Below are positions 1 through 9,640 of a stretch of DNA of 64,000 nt, one piece after another. The translations under genes were made by a program, and so were the position numbers. How positions within the stretch are numbered: the stretch's first letter is position 1; each line of letters opens with the position of its first letter. The notes below the pieces were generated by a model, which was not told the DNA's origin, did not search any database, and saw only the letters and a program-made list of their open reading frames with translations. This stretch comes from Zerene cesonia (lineage: Eukaryota > Arthropoda > Insecta > Lepidoptera > Pieridae): contig NC_052127.1 of NCBI RefSeq assembly GCF_012273895.1, positions 1,302,001 through 1,366,000 of the forward strand, in the 5' to 3' direction.

Positions 1-13
1 TGGCTACATTAAA

Positions 14-190
14 TTTTTTTATGCAATGCTGGCAACTGAGCTGGTGGTTCCCCTGATGGTAAGCGACCATTACCCATGGTCATATGCAGAGTTAGGGCCG
101 CTGCAATGCCTTGAGTTATGCGATAAGGAAAGTTTTGATGACAGGAATGACGGTAATGGGAAGGGTGACTTGAGAACAGAGTGTATCTCT
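14..190 (+). repeat. SINE-like H, 5' part
   Basis: A T-run followed by GGCAACTGAGCTGGTGGTTC and the TGATGGTAAGCGA motif matches the full-length copy at 59571-59910, but diverges after about 130 bp. It lies in the intron upstream of exon a. Confidence 0.7.
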
Positions 191-200
191 GTCTATTTCT

Positions 201-361
201 ATAATTAAGCTGAAGACTTAAGAAGAGATTTGTTTGAACGCGCTAATCTCAGGAACTATTGGTCCGATTTGAAAAATTCTTTCAGTGCTAGATTGCCCAT
301 TTATTGAGGAAGGCTATAGGCTATATATGTACCATGAGCGAAGCCGGGGTGGACCGCTAGT
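201..361 (+). repeat. Helitron-like family D, near complete
   Basis: Reads AAGCTGAAGA..TTTGTTTGAACGC...GGTCCGATTTGAAAAATTC...GAAGCCGGGG...CCGCTAGT, as at 40196-40362. Its terminal T starts the sequence TACTAAT, a candidate branch point for exon a. Confidence 0.75.
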
Positions 362-405
362 ACTAATTAAACATGTATGTTGTATAATCGTGTTCCTCCT
401 TTCAG

Positions 406-611
406 TGAGTCTGCCCCTTATCACCCATGGTATAGAGAGCAACAACCTCACGATTACATCCCATTCCGGACATTTCACCACGCACTATGGAGTACCATTA
501 AGTAGCACAATGCTGGTGCTCGGGGCGGGCGTGTCGGCACCCGTCCTTTGCGCCACAGTGGACAAGCTGGGACGGAAGTTTGGCATATATATCATTATAT
601 TGTTGCAAGGG
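406..611 (+). CDS. Transporter exon a (TM2-TM3 region)
   Basis: The acceptor is a pyrimidine-rich tract ending TTCAG at 401-405; the donor is GTAAGG from 612. The first two bases finish a codon from the missing upstream exon, then 68 codons follow in phase 0. It encodes the first external loop, TM2 (about residues 31-51), the DKLGRK loop and the start of TM3. A D-family repeat ends 45 bp upstream of the exon. Confidence 0.85.
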
Positions 612-1909
612 GTAAGGTTTTCTTTTCTATTTGTATTCATTTTGTTATTATCTATATATATAACACTTAAAGTTGAATGATCTATCAACCACTGGACTAA
701 TTTCAAAAATTATTTCACCATTAGAACGCTACAACTTTAGTGACATAGACTATATATAAACGACGGGCGAAGCCGAGTCGAGAAGCTAGTAAAATATAAA
801 AGTTGAAGAAACAACCTTAGTTTCTATTCGACTTGTCAGTTACAATCTTATTTATAGATCACTTGTACTTTAACCTCGATGTGGATATAAACATAAGCTT
901 ATGATGAATATAGAACGCCTAGATCATACTACAATACTAAGAGGCTTGATTGGAAATCCAGTCTGTTTCGTGTTACATAATCTCTGCTTTAATCTGATGC
1001 TTCTAAACCAATGAGCACCAAGTTAACTAGAGACGTTTGTCTGTGTCGTGACGATAGTTTATCGATGATTTTTATAGCACCTTTTGCCCTGTGTTTTTAC
1101 TAATAATAAAGTACCTACTTTGATTTGATTTGAAAAAAAGTCGGAAGCCGTTAAAAATATGGAAATAGAGGACGTTTTAGCAAATTACCATTAGTTGGGC
1201 CAGCTCGCATCGGGGAAGGTACCCGCGTGCAAGATTAGCGTGAGATAGTGTCGTAAGTACTACTGTGTTTCGTACGATGAGTGGGGGAACTGGAAGCCCA
1301 TCTATCCTTGCCCTTCCCTGAACTTCCCTTATCAATCCCTTCCTTTATCTCTCCATCCATCCTTGGCTAAAGGCCTCTGTAAATGTTCATGATAATGCGC
1401 TTACCATCAGCCGACTAACCAGTTCCATTGCCGACTATTATACAATTTATATGCGTTTGTTATTATGTATAATATATAGGAACTCTTCAGATTGATTTTC
1501 TATTATTTTGAATTGTCAAGTGCTTATCCTACTAATACTATATATGCGAAAGTATGTAAGGATGTGTGTCTGTTTGCTGTTGCTCTTTCTCGCAAAAACT
1601 TCTGATGCGTTTGCAATGAAATTTGGTACGTAGACAGCTGGACAACTGGAATAACATATAGGCAACTTTTTATTCTGATATTCCTACGTGAAACCGCGGG
1701 GGCAGCTAGTATTATATAATATACAAATGAACGCATATATTTTATAAAGGTTTCAGTAAATTAACGAATCTATCACGTAAGCTCACGCAGTGAATGTGTT
1801 TAAATGAAAGAGCGTGACCTAAATTGATGAATCGTTATTCAATGAATCGTAGTACTTTATGACAAATTTAAAGAATCGTATGACTAAAATGAGAAGTGCA
1901 CATCTTAAT

Positions 1910-1965
<56 letters not shown>

Positions 1966-4900
1966 AAATTTCGTGTCACTTTACGCGATGGACTCCTAAA
2001 CTAATCAACCGATTTTAACCAAATTTGCACATTTGTGCAGCTTGATCCGACTTGGAAGATAGTTTATATTATTTCAATTACGATAAGGGCATCTAGTTAA
2101 TAATAAAATAAATAGAATCAGAATTCTATTTCATTATCTCAATTTATTTATGTATTATTACGTAACGAATACTCTACGTATATTAAAATTTCGCGTCACA
2201 ATGATAGTTACCATACTTCTCCGAAATGGCTGAACCGATTTTTATGAAATTTTCTGTGCATATCGGGTAGGTCTGAGAATCTACGAACATCTATTGTTCA
2301 TACCGATAAATGATGAGAGTAAGGCGTTTGCCCGGTCAGGTAGTATTATATAATAATAACTATATATAATAATAACTAGATAACTTCAATAAAGGAGATA
2401 TATCTAAAAAGACCAAAATTAATCATCACAGCTTTAATGATAAATTCAAAGCTCGAAAAATCATAAAAATATACCATTCAATACATATTTAATTGATAAA
2501 AATGCTGGAACATTATAACTTATTCACAAAAGAATCAGCGAAATGAGAATATTGTTTGTATATTTCGCTCTGCTTGGGCCTGCTGATGCTTTTAATTTAT
2601 CTGAAAAGTATTACATGATCGATATTTCTATAATAATATTATGAAACTGAAGAGTTCGTTTGTTTGAAGGCACTAATCTCATGAACTACTGGTCCGATTT
2701 GAAGTTTAGTGTTAGTGTTAAGTTCAGTGTTAGACAGCCCATTTATTGAGGAAGGCTATCCTGATAATCCTATCCTACTTAATCCCCACTAATATTATAA
2801 ATGCGAAAGTAACTCTGTCTGTCTGTCTGTCTGTTACGCTTTCACGCCTAAACCACTGAACCGATTTCCATGAAATTTGGTATGAAGATAGAACTGACCT
2901 TGGGAAAGGACATAGGATACTTTTTATCGCGAAAAAAGGGTAGAAGGGATTGAAATAGGGGATGAAAGCGATATAACCGTATTCTACGCGGGTGAAACCG
3001 CGGACGGAAAGCTAGTAATATTATAAATGAGATAGTTTGTAAGGATGTGTGTGTGTTTGTTACACTTTCACACAAAAACTACAGAACCGATTGCCATGAA
3101 ATTTGGTACGTAGATAGCTGGACAACTGGAATAACATATAGGCAACTTTTTATCCCGATATTCCTACGGGATACGGCCTTCCACGAATGAAACCGCGGGG
3201 CTCAGCTGGTAGGCTATATATGTACCACGGGCGAAGCTGTGGCGGACCGCTAGTCATTTCATACACATCAAACGACCTCAATATCGTGACGACACAACGT
3301 GAACTGGCTCTAACAACACGCAACTGGATGTGTGTGCAAATACGCTTTTGTAAATTTACACCTACATGTACATACCTATGTATACATGTCAAACGTCCGA
3401 CCATAGAATAATGTATGCTTATTCAATGTCACATTGTTTTTCTGAGTTCATTATAGGGCTAGTTTGATCTTGAATATTCTGCTAATATTAGACCTTTCGG
3501 TTTCATGCAAAACACTAATATGAATGTGAAAGTTTGTTTGTGTGGATGTTTGCCTGTTTGTCCGTCAATCACGTTGGAACGTTGAACGGATTTTGATGAA
3601 ATTTAGTTTACAGACAGGGTATGAGCTGACTTGAATGATGGGATACTTTTAACCCGATTAAATGCTCCCTTGGGATAAAACAGGATTGATATCCGGACGG
3701 AGCCGGGACGAGCGTCTAATGATGTTATAAATAAATTTTTTCTTTTATTTTATGAATGGTCTTATGCATGATTTATGTTGAAAGAATTTTTGAAATCGTT
3801 TTAGTTCCTGAGAACAAACAAACAGACAAACTTTTCAACTCTATATTGTTAGTATGGATGTCAGTTCGTGAAGACAGATAGATGGATGTTATTTATGTTA
3901 TTTTATTTAAAAATAGCTTAATTTGTTTCTATGAAATTTGGCAGATAGAATTAGGTATTGTCTGGATATGTTACTTACTACTCAGTAGGCAGCACGCGAG
4001 CGATGCCGCAAGATCTAACTAGTAATCTTTATGAAATTAAAGAATTCAATGACACTTCCTACTAATATTATAAATGCGAAAGTTTGTAAGGATGTGCGTG
4101 TGATTGTTGCTCATTCACGCAAAAACTACTGAACCAATTGCAATGAAACGTGGTACGTAGACAGCTGGACAATTAGAATAACATATAGGCAACTTTTTAT
4201 CCCGATATTCCTACGGGATACGGACTTATGAGTATTACGGTGAAACCGCGGGGCGCAGCTAGTTAATCAATATAATAATATCCTTCCAAAATGCCTCAAT
4301 AATAAAGCCTTCTTTTGTTACAGATCTGCTGTGTACCCCTCCTTCTCCCTCCAAGCGACATATCCTCTGTGCTCCTCCATTTCCTAGCTGGGGTTTCATC
4401 AGCCGGCCTCTTCACCATCATCCCCATATACATCCTGGAGATATCACCGACTGCATCCCGCGGGTCCTTCATATCCCTGATGATGATAATGACGCCGATC
4501 GGCTATTTATCAAGACTGGTGATGAGTGGGGAGACTATGATGTACGTGATGGCTGCGCTGGTGATGGTAGAGTTCGTGTGTGTGTTCCTGGTGATCGAAT
4601 CACCGAGTTACCTGGTGAAGGATAAAAATTTTGAGGTAGGACATTTTCACATGTTTTTGTATGATGATTCAGGTGAGGGTTGAGTTCTGTACTGTGTTCA
4701 GTAGCACGCTATTATTTCACGCCAACTGTGGGGGTATGGTACCTTCCCTAGTGGGAGATGACACAATTCGGCCGTAGCGTGACACGCACACACCTACAAA
4801 CATACGCATACTGACACACATCTTATTTGCATATAATTTATTTTTCTGTTATATAATAATAATAATAATAATTTCATTTATTCCAGCAACTATCAAGACT

Positions 4901-7900
4901 CATATTGTTACTAACAATATGCTTAATAACTATGTTAGTACATTGAATTAAAAATTTTCCTATTCTATTCTATACCATTGATGCGAATATATATATCCAA
5001 TTTTAATTTATCGTTACCACGTCGCATTATTCGCTTGTCAAAAGACTTATGTTATAGAGTAATTGGGTGGCAAATTTCTCCTAAATACACGTTTATGTAA
5101 ATTATTTTATAACCTTTTCTCAGTTATATTTTTAATTTGTTTCGTAACTACATCGTTTAAGTTGTTAGGGGGTAACAAGGGAAGCAGATTCTTTATTTAG
5201 GATATACATTAGGATCCCAGCATTCAAGCTCAAATTACAATCCATTTTTTAGCATAAACACGTCTTTCATAGACATTACTTCGTTAAAAACATCATTCTA
5301 TAGCATTCAAGATATGCAAAAATTAATGTTATTTTTGTATTTCAGCACGCAAAAAGGAACATAGCAAAATTATTGTGCGTTACAGAAGACGATAATTATG
5401 TTGGTAGTGAAATGATGAGACTGAAAAATGAAAGTGAAAGAGCGAAGCCCGGAGGCAAGCTGAACCTTATTGATATTTGTGAGTATGACAGGTTACTATT
5501 CGTGTATAATTAATTAGTTATTAAAACATTAACAAAAAAAAGATAAAGTCTAAAGCATAAGATAAATTAATATGATTATTGTAAACACTAATTTTATAAA
5601 TATGAAATTTTGTTGTGTTTGGATGTTTGTCTGTTAATCACGATGTAACTACGGAACTGAAATATTGATATCCGGGCGGAGCCGGGACACGCGTCTAGTC
5701 CTATCCTACTAATATTATAAATGCGAAAGTTTGTAAGGATGTGTGTGTGTGTTTGTTGCTCTTTCACGCAAAAACTACTGAACCGATTGCAATGAAATTT
5801 GGTACGTAGACAGCTGGGCAACTGGAATAACATATAGGCTACTTTTCATCCCCATATTCCTACGGGTACGGACTTACGCGGGTGAAACCGCGGGGCGCAG
5901 CTAGTAACACATAAAAAAGTCACACAAACTAGGCAAAAATGGTACATTTTATCCGTTTTAGCTTGAAATAAGTTTACGTAAATTAGAAAAATCAGAGAGA
6001 GGGATTTCCTCCGCGAAAGTCAACCCTGAGTGCTGGCCTTGTTATGATAGAATTTAGAATGAAGAACAGGTTATTCATTATTGTTAGATTTATTTATGAG
6101 ATTTCGCGCATTTGCTGGGCCGTCTCTTCGATTTAAATTCGAATTCTGGTTCAAATTTTGTTTTATTTTCAACAATTTAAAAATGGAACACCGAATGTTT
6201 TGTATTACGTCACTTATTCTTACACTACGTTTTTTAAATCTTTAGATTGTTAATAAAAACGTTTTTATGTACAGAAATTCTACGTATTTATATCGGTTAA
6301 TTATCATCTATTATTGAGCCTTTGTTCATCTGATTAATTACCCAACAGAACGCCTATTTGACTATATACCTTCCTTTTTTTTAATAAAAATTCTGTTCTT
6401 ATTTTTTATGTAGGAACGTTTAAGTTGTGAGGAAATATGGTAATTTTTATTTTATTTCTGTATTAATTAACTGCGCCAGGAGATTTCCTCATTTCTTTTA
6501 ATTTTTTTTAAAAGTTTCTTCACTTTTTCTTTCATAAGATCCTTCTGACAATTAAGATCAATAATAAAATCGAAACAGTAATTCACGCATGATGCTGTGA
6601 CAAAGGAAAATAGGATATAATTTCTATACATAGAAGATTATTATAAAAAATCCTTTTTAAACGGGTCAATAACCAGTTGATCGATTATAAAAATTAATAT
6701 TTCTTTTACATATGTGATGTACTCTTAACAGAGCTACTTAAGCTTAACTTATACGTATACTATATCTAAACTTAACTCATACTTCAAGTCGACCCGGGAG
6801 AAGCCTGGTAGCATAGTTATAATTTGAACCACCAATATAACTAAATACATCTCAATAATTTACCAAGACGATATCATCACTTGTGGAATTCGGTTTCGCA
6901 ACGCCGCTTCCGTATTTCCAGTAAATTTACAACACCGGCTTACGTTATATAGCTGCCCTATACCGTAATTAAATCGTTTATTTTGGTCGCAAAAATGTAA
7001 GCTTTGGATGTGAAGAAAGAGAATATTTAAATGAAAACGTAACGTTTAACAGAATATCCGCGTCACAGTACCAAACTCTTCTGAAACGGATTAAAAGATG
7101 TTTTTTTTTTTTATTTCTTATATGGATTCAAGAGAAGGTAGTTTATTATTTTTATGTGACAATTCCGGCAGAACGTTTTTTGACGGGAGGTTGGAACATT
7201 TTGAACCGTCTTAAAATATGATTAGGAGTTTTAAATTCAACTATATCTTTTGTTTGTTAGCTAAGAATTTTAGACTGGGTGAACCTAGCTAGTGCAGCTT
7301 TCGATTATCAAAAATCGGCTCACCCAGTTAATAGTTATGAGGTACGCAACAAATACTTTTAATTTTTAGTTTTTTAGCTTTGAAATGCAATATAAATAAG
7401 AAATTTTGATTAGAAAAAAATTGAACACGAGGCGGGATTCGAACCCGCGTTTCTTGCCTAACCGTAGCAACGGTCTATTTCACAACAAATACTATCGAAT
7501 CAATACTCCTTTTATTTCTTTCCGTGTTTTAGTGTCATACATAATTTTCTGTTTTAGTTAGAAACAGAATTTGGCGGGACGCTATGAAAATTGGTTTTAT
7601 GTTATACTCCGTGACCGTCCTCAGTGGAAGCATCATCTTCCTAGACCAGGAGAAGACTTTAGCCCAATTGAAGACTAGTCTAGATCCAGAAAACATGATG
7701 GTCCCTCTGTGTTTACTAGCTGGTGGCATAACTGGAGTGGTTTTAATTAGGTTCATGGAAAGAAAAGTGAGTATATGTAAGTAAAACTTAATTACTTACT
7801 TAAAATACCTTTCTCTTATCTGTATTTTTAATTTTTTATTATGTACAAATATTGTGAGGAGTAAATAAGGATGATTTTTTATTATTATTATTACTTAATT

Positions 7901-8797
7901 ACTGGAATAGGATCTATCAAAGATTCCAAAAGTTCAGTGTTATTTCTATGGAAAAAATACTTTAAGTCTTCTTCATCAGAGCAGCCTTGCGTTTAACCTG
8001 TAAATATTTCCTTACAGTGGCACCTCACATTTGCGTACTCCCTCATAGTGCTGGCTATGGGTGTGCTGGCGGTATTTACTCAGGCTGATTTGACTGTGAC
8101 GTCATTAAGATGGCTGCCGGTGACGTCACTCGGTGTGCTGGTGTTCGCGTATGGCATGTCGTGGGCGCTACCCACGGTGATAATGGTGGAGATGCTGAAT
8201 TTTGAGGTTTGGTTTTAATTTATATTTTTTTTGGTTTTTAATTTAATTTTTATTTTAAATTATATTAAAAATATATGCACTACACATAATGGGGAGATAA
8301 CATTGTCTAAGATACGGGTTCTGCTTAATTTAAACGACTAGTGGCCATGGTTATAAATTTAAGAGTTAAAGACTTTTTAACGGATTTATTCATTTTATAA
8401 GTTAACCCGACGTTTCGAACACTTTACAGCTAGCGTGATCAAGGGCAGACTATAATAAAATGAAACACAGGAATATAAATTAAAGTTCAAAAATTTAATT
8501 CATCCGAAACGTTAATAAGGTATACATAAATAAAGATTTTCATTGCTTATTATTTTTTAGGTCAGAGCAACAGTTATTGGCATAGTGTACACCTTCTCCC
8601 AGATCATAAGATTGGCCCATATACACACATTCAAATACTTCGAGAACCTCATGGGATTGTATGCACTCTTCTATGTATTCGCTGGCATCAATCTCCTTGG
8701 TGCAGTGTACAGTGCAGTGGCAGTGCCGCGCGTTAAGGGTAAGAGTGTGAAGCAAATAGAGAAGCAGTTGAGGAGAGTTCCGATATTGAATTTATGA
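406..8797 (+). CDS. MFS sugar-transporter-like gene, last six exons (5' end outside window)
   Basis: Joined exons 406-611, 4324-4635, 5346-5478, 7558-7766, 8018-8206 and 8561-8797 read as one frame of 427 residues plus stop; every junction is AG/GT and phase-compatible. About eleven hydrophobic segments are visible, matching TM2-TM12 of a 12-TM sugar porter in the plasma membrane. Family marks, counted from the first complete codon: DKLGRK at 52-57 (loop 2-3), PIYILEISPTASRG at 102-115 (cf. family PxYxxEIxPxxxRG), IESPS at 159-163 (cf. PESPR), and VPRVKGKS at 404-411 (cf. VPETKGKS). NLT at 13-15 is a possible glycosylation sequon in the first external loop. The closest group by memory is insect facilitated trehalose/hexose transporters (Tret1-like); the substrate is not shown. 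Several signature residues are degenerate, so a divergent lineage-specific paralogue is likely. The missing upstream exon should carry the start and TM1 and end in phase 1. Confidence 0.85.
676..790 (+). repeat. Helitron-like family E
   Basis: Shares the plan 'target sequence, CGGGCGAAGCCG hairpin, AAGCTAGT end' with the D and C families and resembles 18586-18752. Its 5' end is unclear. It lies in transporter intron 1. Confidence 0.5.
1190..1440 (-). repeat. SINE-like H, most of element, diverged
   Basis: The reverse complement of the H plan: GGGCCAGCTCGCA, TTTCGTACGATGAGTGGG, then CCTTCCCTGAA and GCGCTTACCATCAG. It is an old copy with many substitutions, in intron 1. Confidence 0.65.
1526..1710 (+). 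repeat. Helitron-like family A, full length, diverged
   Basis: Starts TCCTACTAATACTAT and ends GGCAGCTAGT. The middle has the family core TGAAATTTGGTACGTAGACAG. A short deletion removed the first half of the terminal hairpin. Confidence 0.8.
1913..1961. repeat. (TA)n microsatellite
   Basis: About 24 uninterrupted TA units. It joins directly to a family S repeat on its right. Confidence 0.95.
1962..2099 (+). repeat. Helitron-like family S
   Basis: Reads TTTCGTGTCAC...GATGGACTCCTAAAC..ACCGATT...GCATCTAGTT. The first 80 bases match 31518-31602. It ends in CTAGT, but the GC hairpin is decayed. Confidence 0.5.
2176..2344 (+). repeat. Helitron-like family J
   Basis: Contains CGTCACAATGATAG, CCGATTTTTATGAAATTTT and the end GCGTTTGCCCGGTCAGGTAGT. 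It is the same family as 34213-34360 and 44511-44686, in the opposite direction. Confidence 0.6.
2632..2760 (+). repeat. Helitron-like family D, 3'-truncated
   Basis: Carries the 5' two thirds of family D (CTGAAGAGTTCGTTTGTTTG to ATTTATTGAGGAAGGCTAT); the terminal hairpin and CTAGT are missing. AGTGTTAG is locally duplicated inside. Confidence 0.7.
2787..3016 (+). repeat. Helitron-like family B, full length
   Basis: Begins CCACTAATATTATAAATGCG, has a (CTGT)n run near 2816-2835, and ends CGCGGGTGAAACCGCG plus 7 bases and AGCTAGT. It is the best B copy, and its end runs straight into a family A copy. Confidence 0.8.
3017..3210 (+). repeat. Helitron-like family A, joined to B and D
   Basis: Full-length family A in which the 5' TCCTAC has been replaced by the 3' end of B. 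It ends AGCTGGT and continues at once into the last 44 bases of family D. Confidence 0.8.
3211..3254 (+). repeat. Helitron-like family D tail
   Basis: Only the terminal D segment, from AGGCTATATATGTACCACGG to CCGCTAGT. It is the third link in the chain B-A-D. Confidence 0.75.
3511..3720 (+). repeat. Helitron-like family K
   Basis: Begins CACTAATATGAATGTGAAAG and ends with the hairpin CCGGACGGAGCCGG, then GACGAGCGTCTAAT (a CTAAT version of the CTRRT end). A shorter copy is at 5586-5699. Confidence 0.65.
3725..4022 (+). repeat. Degenerate Helitron-like sequence
   Basis: Fragments such as TGAAATTTGGCAGATAGA and a decayed end GCGAGCGATGCCGCAAGATCTAACTAGT suggest one or two old copies. Boundaries are approximate. 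Confidence 0.35.
4056..4264 (+). repeat. Helitron-like family A, full length
   Basis: TCCTACTAATATTATAAATG to GGGGCGCAGCTAGT, about 50 bp upstream of the exon b acceptor. The 5' half of the hairpin is altered (TGAGTATTACGG). Confidence 0.85.
4324..4635 (+). CDS. Transporter exon b (TM3-TM6)
   Basis: The acceptor is TTTTGTTACAG ending at 4323; the donor is GAG|GTAGG at 4636. It has 104 codons in phase 0 to 0 (residues 69-172): the rest of TM3, TM4, the sugar-porter motif PIYILEISPTASRG, TM5, TM6 and the degenerate IESPS motif. In the usual PESPR motif the first P and the R are conserved; here they are I and S. Confidence 0.88.
4688..4795 (+). repeat. SINE-like H, 3' end
   Basis: Reads GTAGCACGCTATTATTTCACG, TGTGGGGGTATGGTACCTTCC and GTAGCGTGACACGC, matching the last third of H. 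It lies in intron 2. Confidence 0.65.
4853..4872. repeat. (AAT)n microsatellite
   Basis: Seven trinucleotide units in intron 2. Confidence 0.9.
5346..5478 (+). CDS. Transporter exon c (central cytosolic loop)
   Basis: The acceptor is TATTTCAG ending at 5345; the donor is GTGAGT at 5479. It has 44 codons plus one base, leaving phase 1. The product is hydrophilic and charged (residues 173-216), as expected for the cytosolic loop between TM6 and TM7. It is rich in K, E and R and has no recognisable motif, so support comes mainly from splice sites and frame continuity on both sides. Confidence 0.8.
5586..5699 (+). repeat. Helitron-like family K, internally deleted
   Basis: Keeps both ends (CACTAATTTTATAAATATG; CCGGGCGGAGCCGGGACACG then CGTCTAGT) but lacks about 100 middle bases relative to 3511-3720. 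An A copy starts within a few bases. Confidence 0.7.
5704..5905 (+). repeat. Helitron-like family A, full length
   Basis: TCCTACTAATATTATAAATG preceded by A; intact hairpin CGCGGGTGAAACCGCG; end GCGCAGCTAGT. One of the best preserved A copies; in intron 3. Confidence 0.9.
5910..7220. other. Intron 3 interior, no recognised element
   Basis: AT-rich sequence with poly-T tracts near 6375 and 7100. Both strands were read for splice-flanked coding stretches and none was convincing. Confidence 0.5.
7225..7355. repeat. Repeat I, two halves facing each other
   Basis: TTTTAGACTGGGTGAACC reads forward and AAAAATCGGCTCACCCAGTT reads backward around 7270-7335. This gives an inverted pair of the same repeat I segment. 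Confidence 0.5.
7365..7490 (-). repeat. tRNA-headed SINE Q, partial
   Basis: ACGAGGCGGGATTCGAACCCGC is the reverse complement of a T-arm plus acceptor strand, followed by AACCGTAGCAACGGTCTA. It matches 30270-30372. It ends about 70 bp before exon d. Confidence 0.65.
7558..7766 (+). CDS. Transporter exon d (TM7-TM8)
   Basis: The acceptor is CTGTTTTAG ending at 7557; the donor is AAA|GTGAGT at 7767. Two bases complete the Phe codon split with exon c, then 69 codons follow. TM7 (starting MKIGFMLYS) and TM8 (LCLLAGGITGVVLI) flank an external loop. The loop after TM8 reads FMERK, where sugar porters usually have a D..GRR/K type motif. Confidence 0.87.
8018..8206 (+). CDS. Transporter exon e (TM9-TM10)
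   Basis: The acceptor is CCTTACAG ending at 8017; the donor is GAG|GTTTGG at 8207, weak beyond the GT. It has 63 codons in phase 0 (residues 287-349). AYGMSWALPTVIMVEM corresponds by position to the sugar-porter G.GP.PW...E..P region before TM11. Codons are visibly GC-richer than the flanking introns. Confidence 0.87.
8357..8520 (+). repeat. Palindromic element P, partial
   Basis: Carries GACTTTTTAACGGATTTATT and CCCGACGTTTCGAACACTTTACAGC, the same core as 58435-58633, and later a second fragment TCCGAAACGTTAATAAGG. It lies inside the short last intron, ending about 40 bp before exon f. Confidence 0.6.
8561..8797 (+). CDS. Transporter exon f (TM11-TM12, C-terminus, stop)
   Basis: The acceptor is TTATTTTTTAG ending at 8560. 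It has 78 codons and TGA at 8795-8797. It starts VRAT, matching the family RG(S/T)A step into TM11, continues through TM12 and ends with the C-terminal family signature VPRVKGKS followed by an amphipathic K/E/R tail. The C-terminal tail is short, about 24 residues after the VPRVKGKS start. Confidence 0.88.
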   Translation, partial: VRATVIGIVYTFSQIIRLAHIHTFKYFENLMGLYALFYVFAGINLLGAVYSAVAVPRVKGKSVKQIEKQLRRVPILNL

Positions 8798-8803
8798 AAT
8801 AAA
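8798..8803 (+). promoter_or_regulatory. Poly(A) signal AATAAA of the transporter gene
   Basis: AATAAA starts on the base after the TGA stop. A GT-rich stretch (CTGTTTGTTTTGTATGTG) follows at about 8821-8838, as expected of a downstream cleavage element. This implies a 3' UTR of roughly 20-30 bases unless a distal site is used. Confidence 0.65.
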
Positions 8804-8859
8804 CGTTTCGATTTGTGGACTCTGTTTGTTTTGTATGTGAATAATTGAAATACATGCTA

Positions 8860-9007
8860 TTATATATATGAACCTTTCTCTTGAATCACTCTATCTGTTT
8901 AAAAAAAACCATAAAAATCCGTTGCGTAATTTTAAAGATTTAAGCATGCATAGGGACATGGGGACATAGGGACAGAGAAAGCGACTTTGTTTTATACTAT
9001 GAAGTGA
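8860..9007 (-). repeat. Helitron-like family C, truncated
   Basis: Reads CTTTCTCTTGAATCACTCTA...ATCCGTTGCGTAATTTTAAAG...GACTTTGTTTTATACTATG...GTGA, 50 bp past the transporter poly(A) signal. The hairpin end is missing. Confidence 0.7.
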
Positions 9008-9009
9008 TT

Positions 9010-9640
9010 TTTGATTTGTTTATGGGAACACACACAACACACTTACACCTATCAATAAACAGAATTGGAATGTCTGTCTTTAATATTAAAAAAATCGTTT
9101 TGTTCTCAATTCAATATATGGATGAATATAGATGCACTAAGTTATGGAATATATGTAATAAGAAATAACTATTTATACCAATCTTAATCGTAGTTGCGAT
9201 ATTAAATAAAATCTCAGTAATGCAGGTGAAACGGCGGTGCACAACTGGCGTAAATAAATTTATAATTCAAGCCGTAAGGTACACGCTTATAATATATTAT
9301 ATAATAATTATCATATACTATATATAGCTTATTACATAGAATTAGCTCACATACAGAAATAAATGATGATGTTTAACACCACATCATTGCCAATAAAAAT
9401 AATGTTTGTTAATGAGAAATTGATTAAAAATATAAAAACATATTTCATTTATAAATGTACAGACAACCTTTATTTTTCAGTTTTATTTTTATATCTCTTT
9501 ATTATATTACGAACAACGCTTCTAACGCACTTTTATTAGCTTGACTCGATTTTGATCCACATTAAATGATTATATTGAAATCAAACTTTGCACACTTATC
9601 AAGGATCGGTGACAATACAATAATTTCATTCGCTTATCTT
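9010..9640. other. Intergenic, no recognised element
   Basis: AT-rich with a decayed A-like fragment near 9225-9250 (GGTGAAACGGCGGTGCACAA). No exon or RNA signal seen. Confidence 0.4.

Noticed and set aside
1..405. An in-window first exon of the transporter with start codon
   Set aside because: The stretch is H and D repeat sequence plus intron; no frame joins exon a in the required phase.
2816..2835. CRISPR-like short repeats
   Set aside because: It is a (CTGT)n run inside family B; no spacer-repeat structure exists anywhere.
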